DNA from: Alphaproteobacteria bacterium
GTDB lineage: Bacteria; Pseudomonadota; Alphaproteobacteria; Rhizobiales; Aestuariivirgaceae
Assembly: GCA_028868695.1 (NCBI GenBank)
Contig: JAGWTZ010000022.1
Span: forward strand, 1 to 46,221
Reading direction: 5' to 3'
Length of the DNA stretch: 46,221 bases
The notes beneath the pieces were generated by a model, which worked only from the letters and a program-made list of their open reading frames with translations, was not told where the DNA came from and searched no databases. The position numbers and the translations under genes are program-made. Of the stretch, positions 1 to 8,150 are shown one piece after another. Position 1 is the first letter of the stretch. Each line of letters begins with the position of its first letter.

Positions 1-654
1 CGGCTTCAGCGTGGCGAGGATGCTGTAGGCCCAGGCCACGCCCGTGCCCAGCGCGATCAGCGTGAACATGTTGAAATGCCGGGTGAGCACTGATTGCCAT
101 CCGCGCTGGAAGAAGGGCGCCCCCGCCCACAGCACAACAGGCGTGGCCAGCAGCAGTTGCACCCAGTTCGAAACCTGCGGCCCGATGAGGCTGTGCAGGT
201 CCATCACATGGCTGCCCATCTCCAGCGCGAAAACCGGAAGCGTCAACACCAGCGCGATCCAGAAGCGCCGGGTCATGTCGAGAAGTTCCGGGTTTGGGCC
301 TGAATCTGCCGTCACCAGCAAGGGCTCCAGCGCCATGCCGCAAATCGGGCACACACCGGGCCCCACCTGGCGGATCTGCGGGTCCATCGGGCAGGTGTAG
401 ATGGTGCCTTCCGGCATCGCCACCGGGGCAGGCTTCGCGCCACCCACATAGTTCTGCGGCGCGGCGATGAATTTCGTGCGGCAGGATGGCGCGCAGAAAT
501 GATAGGTCGTGCCCTGATAGTCCGCCTGCAGCTTTGATGTGGCGATCTCGACCTGCATGCCGCAAACCGGGTCAATCGCCATGCCTTCGGCAGGCTTCGA
601 CCCGATGGCGCGGGCGGGATCAAGCGTGAAATCGGGTTCGGAAGATTGGGTCAT
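1..654 (-). CDS. copA: Copper-exporting P1B-type ATPase, N-terminal part (cut by window edge)
   Basis: The reading frame runs from ATG at 654 to base 1 with no stop, giving the first 218 residues. Residues about 28-70 form a YHS-type metal-binding domain (DPVCGM, then two cysteines in HFCAPSC). It is followed by a heavy-metal-binding domain with YTCPMDPQI and CPICGMALEP. From about residue 145 the first transmembrane helices of a P-type ATPase begin (FWIALVLTLPVFALE, then WVQLLLATPVVLWAG). This layout replaces the usual HMA domains of CopA and is common in alphaproteobacterial copper or silver exporters. Ion pumping out of the cytoplasm is inferred from the family; the phosphorylation and CPC motifs lie outside the window. 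It is divergent from a CueR-type regulator and shares a MerR-type promoter with it, which supports copper or silver as substrate. Confidence 0.9.
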   Translation of the reverse strand, partial: MTQSSEPDFTLDPARAIGSKPAEGMAIDPVCGMQVEIATSKLQADYQGTTYHFCAPSCRTKFIAAPQNYVGGAKPAPVAMPEGTIYTCPMDPQIRQVGPGVCPICGMALEPLLVTADSGPNPELLDMTRRFWIALVLTLPVFALEMGSHVMDLHSLIGPQVSNWVQLLLATPVVLWAGAPFFQRGWQSVLTRHFNMFTLIALGTGVAWAYSILATLKP

Positions 655-683
655 GAAGGGCCTCAGCTTGCAGATGCACCCCT

Positions 684-714
684 TTGATAGACCTTCCCAT
701 CATGGTAAGGTCAA
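684..714 (-). promoter_or_regulatory. CueR-type promoter and operator of the copper ATPase
   Basis: On the minus strand a -35 element TTGACC (714-709) and a -10 element TATCAA (689-684) are separated by 19 bp (708-690). That over-long spacer is the hallmark of MerR-family activated promoters. A near-perfect palindrome occupies 690-712, with arms GACCTT and AAGGTC around a CCAT/ATGG core. It closely resembles known CueR operators of the ACCTTCC-N7-GGAAGGT type. It lies 30 bp upstream of copA and 22 bp upstream of cueR. Confidence 0.85.
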
Positions 715-734
715 GCCGGATGTGAGGGTCTGTC

Positions 735-1127
735 ATGAATATCGGCGAAGCCGCGCAAGGCTCAGGCGTTACTGCAAAGATGATCCGCTACTATGAAAGT
801 ATCGGATTGCTGCCAGGCGTGAAGCGCAACCAAAATGGCTACCGCGCCTATGACGCGCAGGACGTGCACCGCCTGCGCTTCGTGCGCCGCGCCCGTGATT
901 TCGGCTTTTCTATGGATCAGATTGAAACCCTGCTGGGCCTCTGGGCGCAAAAGCGCCCCAGCCAGGAGGTGAAGGCGCTGGCGCTGGCCCATGTGCGCGA
1001 GCTGGATGAGAAGATCGAACACCTCACCGAACTGCGCAACACGCTGAAGCATCTGGCGTCTTGCTGCCATGGCGATGCGCGGCCTGAGTGCCCGATTTTG
1101 GAAGACCTGAGCGGCAGGAAGGCTTAA
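735..1127 (+). CDS. cueR: MerR-family copper-responsive regulator (CueR type)
   Basis: A 130-residue protein with an N-terminal MerR winged helix-turn-helix (MNIGEAAQGSGVTAKMIRYY, residues 1-20), a long dimerisation helix (about 75-110) and a C-terminal metal loop with CCHGDARPEC near residues 109-118. Two cysteines about eight residues apart in this loop are how CueR binds a single Cu(I), Ag(I) or Au(I) ion. Its length matches CueR (about 135 residues). Divergence from the copper ATPase and the 19-bp-spacer promoter between them fit a role in twisting that promoter open when copper rises. Its stop overlaps the convergent stop of the neighbouring phosphoesterase by three bases. The metal (copper rather than, say, silver only) is inferred. 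Confidence 0.9.
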   Translation: MNIGEAAQGSGVTAKMIRYYESIGLLPGVKRNQNGYRAYDAQDVHRLRFVRRARDFGFSMDQIETLLGLWAQKRPSQEVKALALAHVRELDEKIEHLTELRNTLKHLASCCHGDARPECPILEDLSGRKA

Positions 1128-1966
1128 GGCACCAGCGCCATTTGCCCGAACGGGTCGGCACGGCGCGATTTGGCCGCAAGCGGCGCGGCCGGTTGCGCAA
1201 CGGGCTTGGCCTCGGCCGATTTCCACGTGAGAATTTCCCAGGCGCCATCCAGGTGTTCCACCAGCGCGGTGCAGCTTTCCACCCAGTCTCCGTCGTTGAG
1301 ATAGTGGATGCCGTCAATCATCCGGTTGTCGGGCGTGTGGATGTGCCCGCAAATCACGCCCTGGCAATCGCGCGCCCGCGCCTCGCGCACCACAACCTCT
1401 TCAAAGCGCGAGATGAACTCAACCGCCTTTTTCACCTTGTGCTTGAGATAGGCCGAAAGTGACCAGTGGCCCAGCCCCAGACGGCGCCGGAACCACATGA
1501 CCACCACGTTGAAATCCATGATCCGCTCATAGGCCCAGTCCCCCGCCTTGGCGAGCCAGGAGGCGAAATAGATCACGCTGTCAAACTTGTCGCCATGGAG
1601 AACCAGATAGCGCTTGCCGTTGATGGCATGGTGCACGGTCTCATGCAGAACCGCCACGCGGCCAAAGCGGTGGCCGCAGAACTCGCGGAAATTCTCATCA
1701 TGGTTGCCGGGGATATAGATCACCCGCGCGCCCTTGCGGCCCTTGCGCAGCAGCTTCTGGATCACGTCATTCTGCTTCTGGTCCCAATACCAGTGGCGCT
1801 TCAGAGACCAGGAATCAATCAGATCGCCCACGATGTAGAGATAATCGCTTTCCGTATCGCGCAGGAAATCCAGCAGCAGCCCGGATTGCGTGCGTCTGGT
1901 GCCCAGATGCAGGTCTGAGATGAAAATGGCGCGGAACCGGCGGGGCTTGTGAACGGAGCTGTCCAT
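1124..1966 (-). CDS. plcP: PlcP-like metallophosphoesterase (phospholipase C of membrane lipid remodelling)
   Basis: A calcineurin-fold metallophosphoesterase with the motifs in order: ISDLHLG (D-x-H), VGDLID (GD), IPGNHDEN (GNHD), LVLHGDKFD and VICGHIHTP (GHxH). Automatic annotation often calls such proteins UDP-2,3-diacylglucosamine diphosphatase (LpxH-like). The neighbour genes btaA and btaB instead point to PlcP, which in Sinorhizobium and marine bacteria cleaves phosphatidylcholine and other phospholipids to diacylglycerol under phosphate starvation. Diacylglycerol is the substrate of BtaA. I chose ATG at 1966; an in-frame ATG at 1990 would add eight residues but overlaps a Pho-box-like repeat. 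The tail from about residue 250 is Ala/Pro-rich and probably disordered. LpxH activity remains the main alternative. Confidence 0.75.
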   Translation of the reverse strand: MDSSVHKPRRFRAIFISDLHLGTRRTQSGLLLDFLRDTESDYLYIVGDLIDSWSLKRHWYWDQKQNDVIQKLLRKGRKGARVIYIPGNHDENFREFCGHRFGRVAVLHETVHHAINGKRYLVLHGDKFDSVIYFASWLAKAGDWAYERIMDFNVVVMWFRRRLGLGHWSLSAYLKHKVKKAVEFISRFEEVVVREARARDCQGVICGHIHTPDNRMIDGIHYLNDGDWVESCTALVEHLDGAWEILTWKSAEAKPVAQPAAPLAAKSRRADPFGQMALVP

Positions 1967-1988
1967 GCCGATGCAATTGCCGCTTCGC

Positions 1989-2006
1989 ATGAAAGTTTGA
2001 TGACGC
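1989..2006 (-). promoter_or_regulatory. Candidate Pho box, proximal
   Basis: Read on the minus strand this is GCGTCAT, four bases, CTTTCAT. That is two heptamers at the 11-bp period of PhoB sites, against the alphaproteobacterial consensus CTGTCAT-N4-CTGTCAT. It lies 22 bp before the chosen start of plcP. A separate small palindrome, GTGAC-N6-GTCAC, lies just beyond it at 2012-2027. Identified by eye only. Confidence 0.45.
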
Positions 2007-2049
2007 CGGGCGTGACCGAACCGTCACATCCGCGCCATATGGCATGCGC

Positions 2050-2067
2050 CCGACAAATCCGTGACAG
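2050..2067 (-). promoter_or_regulatory. Candidate Pho box, distal
   Basis: On the minus strand: CTGTCAC, four bases, TTGTCGG. The first heptamer matches six of seven consensus positions and the second matches four or five. It sits about 83 bp upstream of the plcP start, a normal place for a PhoB activator site, and 37 bp upstream of btaA on the other strand. Whether it serves one or both genes cannot be told from sequence. Confidence 0.45.
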
Positions 2068-2104
2068 CCAACCCGCTGTCCACGCCCAGGGAGCCGCCGC
2101 CACA

Positions 2105-3340
2105 ATGACTGTTGATGCCATCTCTGCCTCTGCCACCCGTGAACTGGTTCTTGATGCCGTGGGCCCCGGCGAGGGCTGGAGCCTGCGCGCCTTGCAGGAC
2201 CGCCTCTTTGCTTTCCTGTTCCGCGGGCTGGTTTATGCCCAGATCTGGGAAGACCCGGTGGTGGACATGGAAGCGCTGGACCTGAAGCCGGACCATCACA
2301 TCGTCACCATCGCCTCGGGCGGCTGCAATGCCCTGAGCTATCTCACTGCCGCACCCGTCAAGGTCACTGCCGTTGATCTCAACCGCGCCCATGTGGCCCT
2401 GCTGCGCCTCAAGATCGCCGGCGTGCAGAACCTGCGCAACTGGGATGATTTCTTCCGGTTTTTCGGCAGCGCCGATGAGGCGGGCAACCTGGCGCTTTAC
2501 AACATGCACATCGCCGCCCATCTTGATGCCGAAACTGCCGCCTATTGGGAAGGGCGCGTGGGCCTTGGCAAGCGCCGCATCGCCGGCTTCACCCGCAATT
2601 TCTACAAGCGCGGCCTGCTGGGCAAGTTCATAGCCACCGGCCACCTGCTGGCGCGGCTCCACGGCCTGCATCTGGCCGAGATCCTGGAATGCCGCAGCCT
2701 TACGGAACAGCGCGCCTATTTCGACACGAAAGTGCGCCCGCTTTTCGACAAGCCTTCCGTGCGCTGGCTCACCAAGTCGCCCATGGCGCTGTTTGGCCTT
2801 GGCATTCCTCCGGCCCAGTTTGACGCGCTGGCCGAGGAAAAGGAAATGCGCCACGTGCTGCAGCAGCGCCTGGAACGGCTGGCCTGTGGCCATGCCCTGA
2901 AGGACAATTACTTCGCCTGGCAGGCCTTCGGCCGCTCTTATGAGCCGGATGCAGCAGGCTCCCTTCCGCCTTATCTCGAAGCGAAGAACTTTGACAAGCT
3001 GCGCGCCCGCGTGGCCCGCCTTTCCGTGCGCCAGGCCAATCTCGTCACCGTTCTGGAACAGGCCCGCCCCAAGAGCGTGGACCGCGTGGTGCTGCTCGAC
3101 GCCCAAGACTGGATGAATGACGAGCAGCTCAATGCCCTGTGGTCGGCCATCACCAAGGCCGCAGCGCCGGGCGCCCGCGTGATCTTCCGCACCGCTGGCG
3201 AAAAGACGATCCTGCCGGGCCGTGTGGCCAGCGCCAGCCTGAGCCATTGGGACTATCTGGAAGCACTCTCCAGCCGCCTGCACGCCAAGGACCGCTCAGC
3301 CATCTATGGGGGCTTCCATGTCTATGAACTCAAGGCCTGA
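2105..3340 (+). CDS. btaA: S-adenosylmethionine:diacylglycerol 3-amino-3-carboxypropyltransferase
   Basis: BtaA (DUF3419 family) moves the aminocarboxypropyl group of SAM onto diacylglycerol to make diacylglyceryl-homoserine, the first step of the betaine lipid DGTS. Seen here are the family hallmarks YAQIWEDPVVDMEAL near residue 40, the SAM-site segment IASGGCNALSYL, VTAVDLNRAHVALLRLK, and a C-terminal VVLLDAQDWM. At 411 residues it matches Rhodobacter BtaA. I chose ATG 2105 because AGGGAG lies 11 bases upstream and the protein then starts at the conserved region; a GTG at 1949 would add an unconserved stretch that runs through the regulatory region. It overlaps btaB and is divergent from plcP, so all three genes fit one pathway from phospholipid to phosphorus-free lipid. 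Confidence 0.92.
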   Translation: MTVDAISASATRELVLDAVGPGEGWSLRALQDRLFAFLFRGLVYAQIWEDPVVDMEALDLKPDHHIVTIASGGCNALSYLTAAPVKVTAVDLNRAHVALLRLKIAGVQNLRNWDDFFRFFGSADEAGNLALYNMHIAAHLDAETAAYWEGRVGLGKRRIAGFTRNFYKRGLLGKFIATGHLLARLHGLHLAEILECRSLTEQRAYFDTKVRPLFDKPSVRWLTKSPMALFGLGIPPAQFDALAEEKEMRHVLQQRLERLACGHALKDNYFAWQAFGRSYEPDAAGSLPPYLEAKNFDKLRARVARLSVRQANLVTVLEQARPKSVDRVVLLDAQDWMNDEQLNALWSAITKAAAPGARVIFRTAGEKTILPGRVASASLSHWDYLEALSSRLHAKDRSAIYGGFHVYELKA

Positions 3341-4001
3341 AAACCTTTCCCTGGCCCATGCCCAAAGCATGGACCGGATCTACGCCCTGCAGCGCCACAT
3401 CTATGACCTGACACGCGCCTATTACCTTCTGGGGCGCGATCAACTGCTGCGCAGGCTGAATCCAAGCCCCGGCGCACACATTCTGGAAATGGGCTGCGGC
3501 ACGGGCCGCAACCTCATCAAGGCTGCAAGGCTTTATCCCGAGGCGCAGTTTCATGGCCTCGACATCTCGCAGGAAATGCTGCGCACCGCAGGGGCAGCGA
3601 TCGCCAGGCGGGGCCTCTCTTCCGCCATCACCGTGGCCTGCGCGGATGCCACCAGCGTGGATGCCGCCCGCCTGTTTGGCGAGGCGCGCTTTGAGCACGT
3701 GTTTTTCTCCTACACCCTGTCCATGATCCCTGATTGGCAGGCGGCGTTGCGCCAGGGCTTCAAGCTTGTAGCACCCGGCGGCACATTGCATGTGGTGGAT
3801 TTCGGTGATTGCGGCCACTTGCCAGCCAGCTTCCGCCGCGGCCTTTATGCCTGGCTGCGGCAGTTTCATGTGACCCCGCGCCACGAGCTGGAAGGGGCCT
3901 TGCATGCCCTGCTGGCGGCGGAAGGCGGAAGCCTCGTCTTCACCCGCCCCTTCCGCGGCTATGCGCAGCTGGCGCAGCTCTCCAAACTGGCAAGGCCCTA
4001 G
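3318..4001 (+). CDS. btaB: Diacylglyceryl-homoserine N-methyltransferase
   Basis: BtaB trimethylates diacylglyceryl-homoserine to DGTS using SAM. The 227-residue protein has the class I methyltransferase motif ILEMGCGTGRNL (about residues 55-66), FHGLDISQEML as motif II and a later APGGTLHVVDFGDCG. The N-terminal MDRIYALQRHIYDLTRAYYL segment is typical of BtaB. Starts at 3306, 3318 and 3324 are all in frame inside the end of btaA. GGGGG at 3308-3312 favours 3318 or 3324. The overlap of more than 20 bases indicates co-translation with btaA. The stop shares a CTAG tetranucleotide with the convergent putA stop. Confidence 0.9.
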   Translation: MSMNSRPENLSLAHAQSMDRIYALQRHIYDLTRAYYLLGRDQLLRRLNPSPGAHILEMGCGTGRNLIKAARLYPEAQFHGLDISQEMLRTAGAAIARRGLSSAITVACADATSVDAARLFGEARFEHVFFSYTLSMIPDWQAALRQGFKLVAPGGTLHVVDFGDCGHLPASFRRGLYAWLRQFHVTPRHELEGALHALLAAEGGSLVFTRPFRGYAQLAQLSKLARP

Positions 4002-7000
4002 CCCAGCGCCATGAGGCTGGCATTGCCGCCCGCTGCGGTGGTGTTGATGGAAGTGGAAACTTCCTCCAGCAGCCAGGCCTCAACATAGGGCCGTGGCTCT
4101 TTCTCGATCACCGCCGGTGAAGCGGCCTGCACCGGAACAACCGGGCCGGGAACCGCTGCGATATCCGCGCAAAGGGCCAGCAGTGCCGCACCCTCGCCTT
4201 CCACCAGCGCCCCGGCGAATGGGCCGGCCTTGCGCCAATCTTTCACCGACAGCACCGCGCCGAAGCTTTGGTCTTCCAGCGCATCGCGCCATGTCTTGTC
4301 GGCGGGCACCACGGCAGTGTTGCCTGTGGCGGCAATGGCCCTGAGCTGTTTGCGCAGGCCCGCTGGCGTTTGCGCCAAAGCCAGGATGTGCCCGCGCGGA
4401 TGCAAGGCATAAAGATTGCGCTCCCCCACCGGCCCGGGCAGTTCCTGCTCCTGCCCCAGCGCCGCGCCCGTTGGCAGCGAAGGTGAAACCTCCGCCAACA
4501 GCCGCTGCAAATAGAGCGGCCCGCCCGCCTTGGGACCGGTGCCCGAAAGGCCGCGCCCGCCAAAGGGCTGCACACCCACCACAGCGCCAATGGTGTTGCG
4601 GTTGACATAGAGATTGCCGGCCTCGATCTGCGAAGTGACATGTGCAATGGTTTCATCCAGCCGCGTGTGCAGGCCGAAGGTCAGGCCATAGCCCGTGGCG
4701 TTGATGGCGGTGATGAGCTTGCCCAAACCCTCGCGCGGATAGCGCAGCACATGCAAAACGGGGCCGAAAACTTCAGCACCAAGATCAGAAATGGCGCCGA
4801 TTTCAATGATCGTGGGCGCCACAAAGGTGCCAGCAGCAGCCGCATCGCCCGTTGCAAGGCGGCTGACCTTCAGGCCCTTGGCCTTCATGGCGCTCACATG
4901 CGCCTCGATCTTGTCCCGCGCCTCCAGCGAAATCACTGGCCCAATGTCAGTGGCCAGTGCTGTCGTGTTGTCCAGGCTCAGCTCACGCAGCGCGCCTTGC
5001 AGCATGGTCAGCACCCTGTCCGCCACATCTTCCTGCAGGCAAAGAATGCGCAAGGCCGAGCAACGCTGCCCCGCGCTGTCAAATGCCGAGGCGATGACAT
5101 CACCCACCACCTGTTCGGCAAGCGCGGAGGAATCAACAATCATCGCGTTCTGCCCGCCGGTTTCGGCGATCAGCGGAATGGGCCTGCCCAATCGTGAAAG
5201 CCTTTTGGCCAGCGTGGCGTTGATCAGCCGCGCCACTTCGGTGGAGCCGGTGAACATCACGCCTTCAACACCCGGTGCTGCCACCAGTGCAGCACCCACC
5301 GCGCCATCACCGGGCAGGAATTGCACAACGCCGGGCGGCACGCCCGCTTCAAGCAGAATGCGCACCGCTTCATGGGCAATGAGCGGTGTTTCCTCCGCCG
5401 GTTTGGCCAGAACCGTATTGCCTGCCACAAGTGCCGCAGAAACCTGCCCAAGAAAAATCGCCAGCGGGAAGTTCCACGGGCTGATGCACACGATGGGCCC
5501 CAATGCAGGCTGGCCGTCGCGCAGCGTTTTCCGTGCCTCGCTGGCATAGTAGCGCAGGAAATCAATCGCCTCGCGCACCTCGGCAATGGCGTTGGCTGCC
5601 GTCTTGCCGGCTTCGCGCATGATCAGGCCCATGAGCAGGCCCATCCGCTCTTGCAGCACATTGGCCGCCACATCCAGCACCCCGGCACGCTGCGCCACTG
5701 GCGTGGCATTCCAGCCGGGCCAGGCCGCAAGTGCTGCCGCCACTGCGGGCGCAGCCTGTGCAGGGTCACACTCAACAACGCTGCCCACCTGATCGGCAAG
5801 CTGGCCCGGGTTCAAGACCGCCCGCGCCTTGCCTTCGGCTGTTGAAAGTCCCAGCAGCGGCTTCGCCGCCCAAGGCGCTGCTGCACTCTGCGCCAAAGCC
5901 GCGCCCAACTGCGCAAGCGCGTTCTCACTCGCCAGATCCAGTCCGGCGGAATTGCGCCGCCCGGCGAAAAGGCCCGCCGGTTGATGTATCTGCGGGTGCG
6001 GCGCACCCAAGGGCGAAACTGCTTCGGCCTGCGCCACAGGGTCCGCCACCAGGTCATCCACCGCCACGCTTTCATCAGCAATGCGGTGCACGAAGGAGGA
6101 GTTGGCGCCATTTTCCAAAAGCCGCCGCACCAGATAGGCCAGCAGCGTTTCATGCGTGCCCACCGGCGCATAGATGCGGCAGGGCCGGTTCAACCCTGAA
6201 GCCCCCACCACCTGGTCGTAAAGCGGCTCGCCCATGCCATGCAGGCATTGGAATTCATAGTCGCCAATCTGGAACGCCGGCCCCGCCATGTGGAAGATGC
6301 TGGCCAGCGTTTGCGCATTGTGGCTGGCGAATTGCGCAAACACGGCGTCCCGCGCCGCAAGCAGTTTGCGCGCGCAGGCAAGATATGAAACGTCAGTGTA
6401 GATCTTGCGCGTGAACACCGGAAAGCCTTCCAGCCCATCCACCTGCGCGCGCTTGATTTCACTGTCCCAGTAAGCGCCTTTGACAAGGCGCACCATGATG
6501 CGCCGGCCAGAGCGGCGGGCCAGGTCAATGATGAAATCCAGCACAAAGGGGCAGCGCTTGCCATAGGCCTGCACCACAAAGCCAAGGCCGTTCCAGCCTT
6601 TGAGCGAAACATCAAGGCTCAAGGCTTCCAGAAGATCGAGCGAAAGCTCCAGCCGGTCTGCCTCTTCGGCGTCGATGTTGAGGCCAATGTCATAGCGTTT
6701 CGCCAGCTGCGCCAGCTGCAGCAGGCGCGGCAACAGCTCGGCCATCACCCGCGCCGCCTGCGCCCGGGCATAACGCGGATGCAAGGCTGAAAGCTTGATG
6801 GAAATGCCGTTGCCATCAAAGATGCCGCGCCCCTTGGCGTCGGTGCCAATGGCATGGATGGCTGCCTCATAGGAAGCAAGATAGCGCGCCGCGTCTTCCG
6901 CCGTGGTGGCCGCCTCGCCCAGCATGTCAAAGGAGAAGCGGTAGCCCTTCGCCTCGCGCGCCTTGGTGTTGGCCAGAGCCTCGGCGATGGTCTGGCCGGT

Positions 7001-7567
7001 GACGAACTGCTCACCCATCATGCGCATCGCCATGTCCACGCCGGAGCGGATCACCGGCTCGCCCAGCCGTGCGATCATCCGCGTCAGCGAGGCGGCAAGC
7101 CCGGTGTCATTCACGGTGGCCGTGAGTTTGCCCGTGACAACCAGCCCCCATGTGGCGGCATTGACGAACAGCGACTGCCCCTGCCCCAGATGCGAAGACC
7201 AGTCCCCGCCTGCGATCTTGTCGCGGATCAGTGCATCGCGCGTGGCAGAATCAGGGATGCGCAGCAGCGCCTCAGCAAGGCACATGAGCGCCACGCCTTC
7301 CTGGCTGTTCAAGGCATATTCCTGGACAAGGCTTTGCACACCACTCTTGGGCGGCAGGCGGCGCAAGCCCTCAACCAGCGCCCGCGCCGTGGCGGCAATG
7401 GCCGCGCGTGAAGCCTCCGGCTGCCGCGCCGCATCCAGCAGCGGCGGCAGGCATTCTGTTTCTGGCCGCCGGCAGGCCGCGGTGATGGCGGCGCGCAGCG
7501 GCGTCGGCGCCTGCAAGGGCGGGGCAAACCTGGCAAAGGGTGATGGCGCGGCTGAAGTCTGGGTCAT
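3998..7567 (-). CDS. putA: Bifunctional proline dehydrogenase / L-glutamate-gamma-semialdehyde dehydrogenase
   Basis: PutA oxidises proline to glutamate in two steps, using FAD and the quinone pool, then NAD. Counting from the chosen start, residues about 170-470 are the proline dehydrogenase barrel (RLVKGAYWD near 357-365). Residues about 570-1010 are the aldehyde dehydrogenase (SPWNFPLAIFLGQ, active-site Glu in LIAETGGQNA near 802, catalytic Cys in SAGQRCSALR near 836). There is no N-terminal ribbon-helix-helix domain, so this is not the self-regulating enterobacterial type. The divergent Lrp-type gene probably regulates it. The start at 7567 follows AGAGGAA; a longer frame from 7645 lacks such a site and would run through the promoter region. 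Length 1189 residues. Confidence 0.95.
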   Translation of the reverse strand: MTQTSAAPSPFARFAPPLQAPTPLRAAITAACRRPETECLPPLLDAARQPEASRAAIAATARALVEGLRRLPPKSGVQSLVQEYALNSQEGVALMCLAEALLRIPDSATRDALIRDKIAGGDWSSHLGQGQSLFVNAATWGLVVTGKLTATVNDTGLAASLTRMIARLGEPVIRSGVDMAMRMMGEQFVTGQTIAEALANTKAREAKGYRFSFDMLGEAATTAEDAARYLASYEAAIHAIGTDAKGRGIFDGNGISIKLSALHPRYARAQAARVMAELLPRLLQLAQLAKRYDIGLNIDAEEADRLELSLDLLEALSLDVSLKGWNGLGFVVQAYGKRCPFVLDFIIDLARRSGRRIMVRLVKGAYWDSEIKRAQVDGLEGFPVFTRKIYTDVSYLACARKLLAARDAVFAQFASHNAQTLASIFHMAGPAFQIGDYEFQCLHGMGEPLYDQVVGASGLNRPCRIYAPVGTHETLLAYLVRRLLENGANSSFVHRIADESVAVDDLVADPVAQAEAVSPLGAPHPQIHQPAGLFAGRRNSAGLDLASENALAQLGAALAQSAAAPWAAKPLLGLSTAEGKARAVLNPGQLADQVGSVVECDPAQAAPAVAAALAAWPGWNATPVAQRAGVLDVAANVLQERMGLLMGLIMREAGKTAANAIAEVREAIDFLRYYASEARKTLRDGQPALGPIVCISPWNFPLAIFLGQVSAALVAGNTVLAKPAEETPLIAHEAVRILLEAGVPPGVVQFLPGDGAVGAALVAAPGVEGVMFTGSTEVARLINATLAKRLSRLGRPIPLIAETGGQNAMIVDSSALAEQVVGDVIASAFDSAGQRCSALRILCLQEDVADRVLTMLQGALRELSLDNTTALATDIGPVISLEARDKIEAHVSAMKAKGLKVSRLATGDAAAAGTFVAPTIIEIGAISDLGAEVFGPVLHVLRYPREGLGKLITAINATGYGLTFGLHTRLDETIAHVTSQIEAGNLYVNRNTIGAVVGVQPFGGRGLSGTGPKAGGPLYLQRLLAEVSPSLPTGAALGQEQELPGPVGERNLYALHPRGHILALAQTPAGLRKQLRAIAATGNTAVVPADKTWRDALEDQSFGAVLSVKDWRKAGPFAGALVEGEGAALLALCADIAAVPGPVVPVQAASPAVIEKEPRPYVEAWLLEEVSTSINTTAAGGNASLMALG

Positions 7568-7640
7568 GGCGGGCGTTCCTCTAATGCCACCATAACATTT
7601 CCGGCTTTTCCAGTCTGGCTGAAAATATCGGATTTCATGG

Positions 7641-7670
7641 TGCAAATCTGGATGATTTGGCCTATTTGCA
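7641..7670. promoter_or_regulatory. Inverted repeat in the putA-putR intergenic region, candidate PutR operator
   Basis: TGCAAAT (7641-7647) and ATTTGCA (7664-7670) form a perfect 7-bp inverted repeat with a 16-bp spacer. A further ATGCAAAT follows at 7671-7678, overlapping the regulator's start codon. The region is AT-rich compared with its surroundings. Lrp-family proteins bind such spaced repeats. The overlap with the putR start suggests autorepression. This is inferred from position and symmetry only. Confidence 0.5.
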
Positions 7671-8144
7671 ATGCAAATGGCTAAGATTGCGCATCAGAAT
7701 AGTGAATTTGACCAAATCGATTCCCGCATCATCGAGGTGCTGGCCAAGGATGGCCGCATCTCCATCAGCGATCTTGCCGAGAAGATCGGCCTCTCAAAAA
7801 CCCCAACCCAGTTGCGCCTGAAACGCCTGCAGGCCAATGGCGTGATCGAAGGTTTCCGCGCCGTGCTCAATGCCCAGAAGCTGGGGCTGGATCATGTCGC
7901 CTTTGTTGAGGTGAAATTGTCCGACACGCGCGAAGACGCGCTGCAGAAATTCAACGCCGCCGTGAAGAAGCTGCGCGAGGTGGAGGAATGCCACATGATC
8001 GCCGGGCGCTTTGACTATCTGCTGAAGGTGCGCACCAGCGACATCCGCAAATACCGCGAAGTGCTGGGCGAGAAAATCTCCAGCCTGCCACATGTGGCCA
8101 GCACATCCACTTTCGTGGCCATGCAATCGGTGAAGGAAAAATAG
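7671..8144 (+). CDS. putR: Lrp/AsnC-family regulator of proline use
   Basis: A 157-residue protein with an AsnC-type helix-turn-helix (IDSRIIEVLAKDGRISISDL, about residues 16-35, then GLSKTPTQLRLKRL) and a C-terminal RAM ligand-binding domain (VKLSDTREDAL through VASTSTFVAMQSV). The family's usual length is 150-165. Divergence from putA is the standard arrangement for PutR/PruR-type activators, which switch putA on in response to proline. No clear ribosome-binding site precedes ATG 7671 or the in-frame ATG at 7677, so the mRNA may be leaderless or weakly translated. Proline as ligand is inferred from the neighbour. Confidence 0.88.
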   Translation: MQMAKIAHQNSEFDQIDSRIIEVLAKDGRISISDLAEKIGLSKTPTQLRLKRLQANGVIEGFRAVLNAQKLGLDHVAFVEVKLSDTREDALQKFNAAVKKLREVEECHMIAGRFDYLLKVRTSDIRKYREVLGEKISSLPHVASTSTFVAMQSVKEK

Positions 8145-8150
8145 CAGCCC

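Noticed and set aside
1124-1966. Annotation of the metallophosphoesterase simply as LpxH
   Set aside because: Motifs fit the superfamily only; the btaAB neighbours and Pho-like sites favour PlcP, so LpxH is kept as an alternative.
2024-3283. A 419-codon open frame on the minus strand across btaA
   Set aside because: It mirrors btaA, which has clear family motifs. High GC content opens antisense frames, and the translated product has no recognisable domain.
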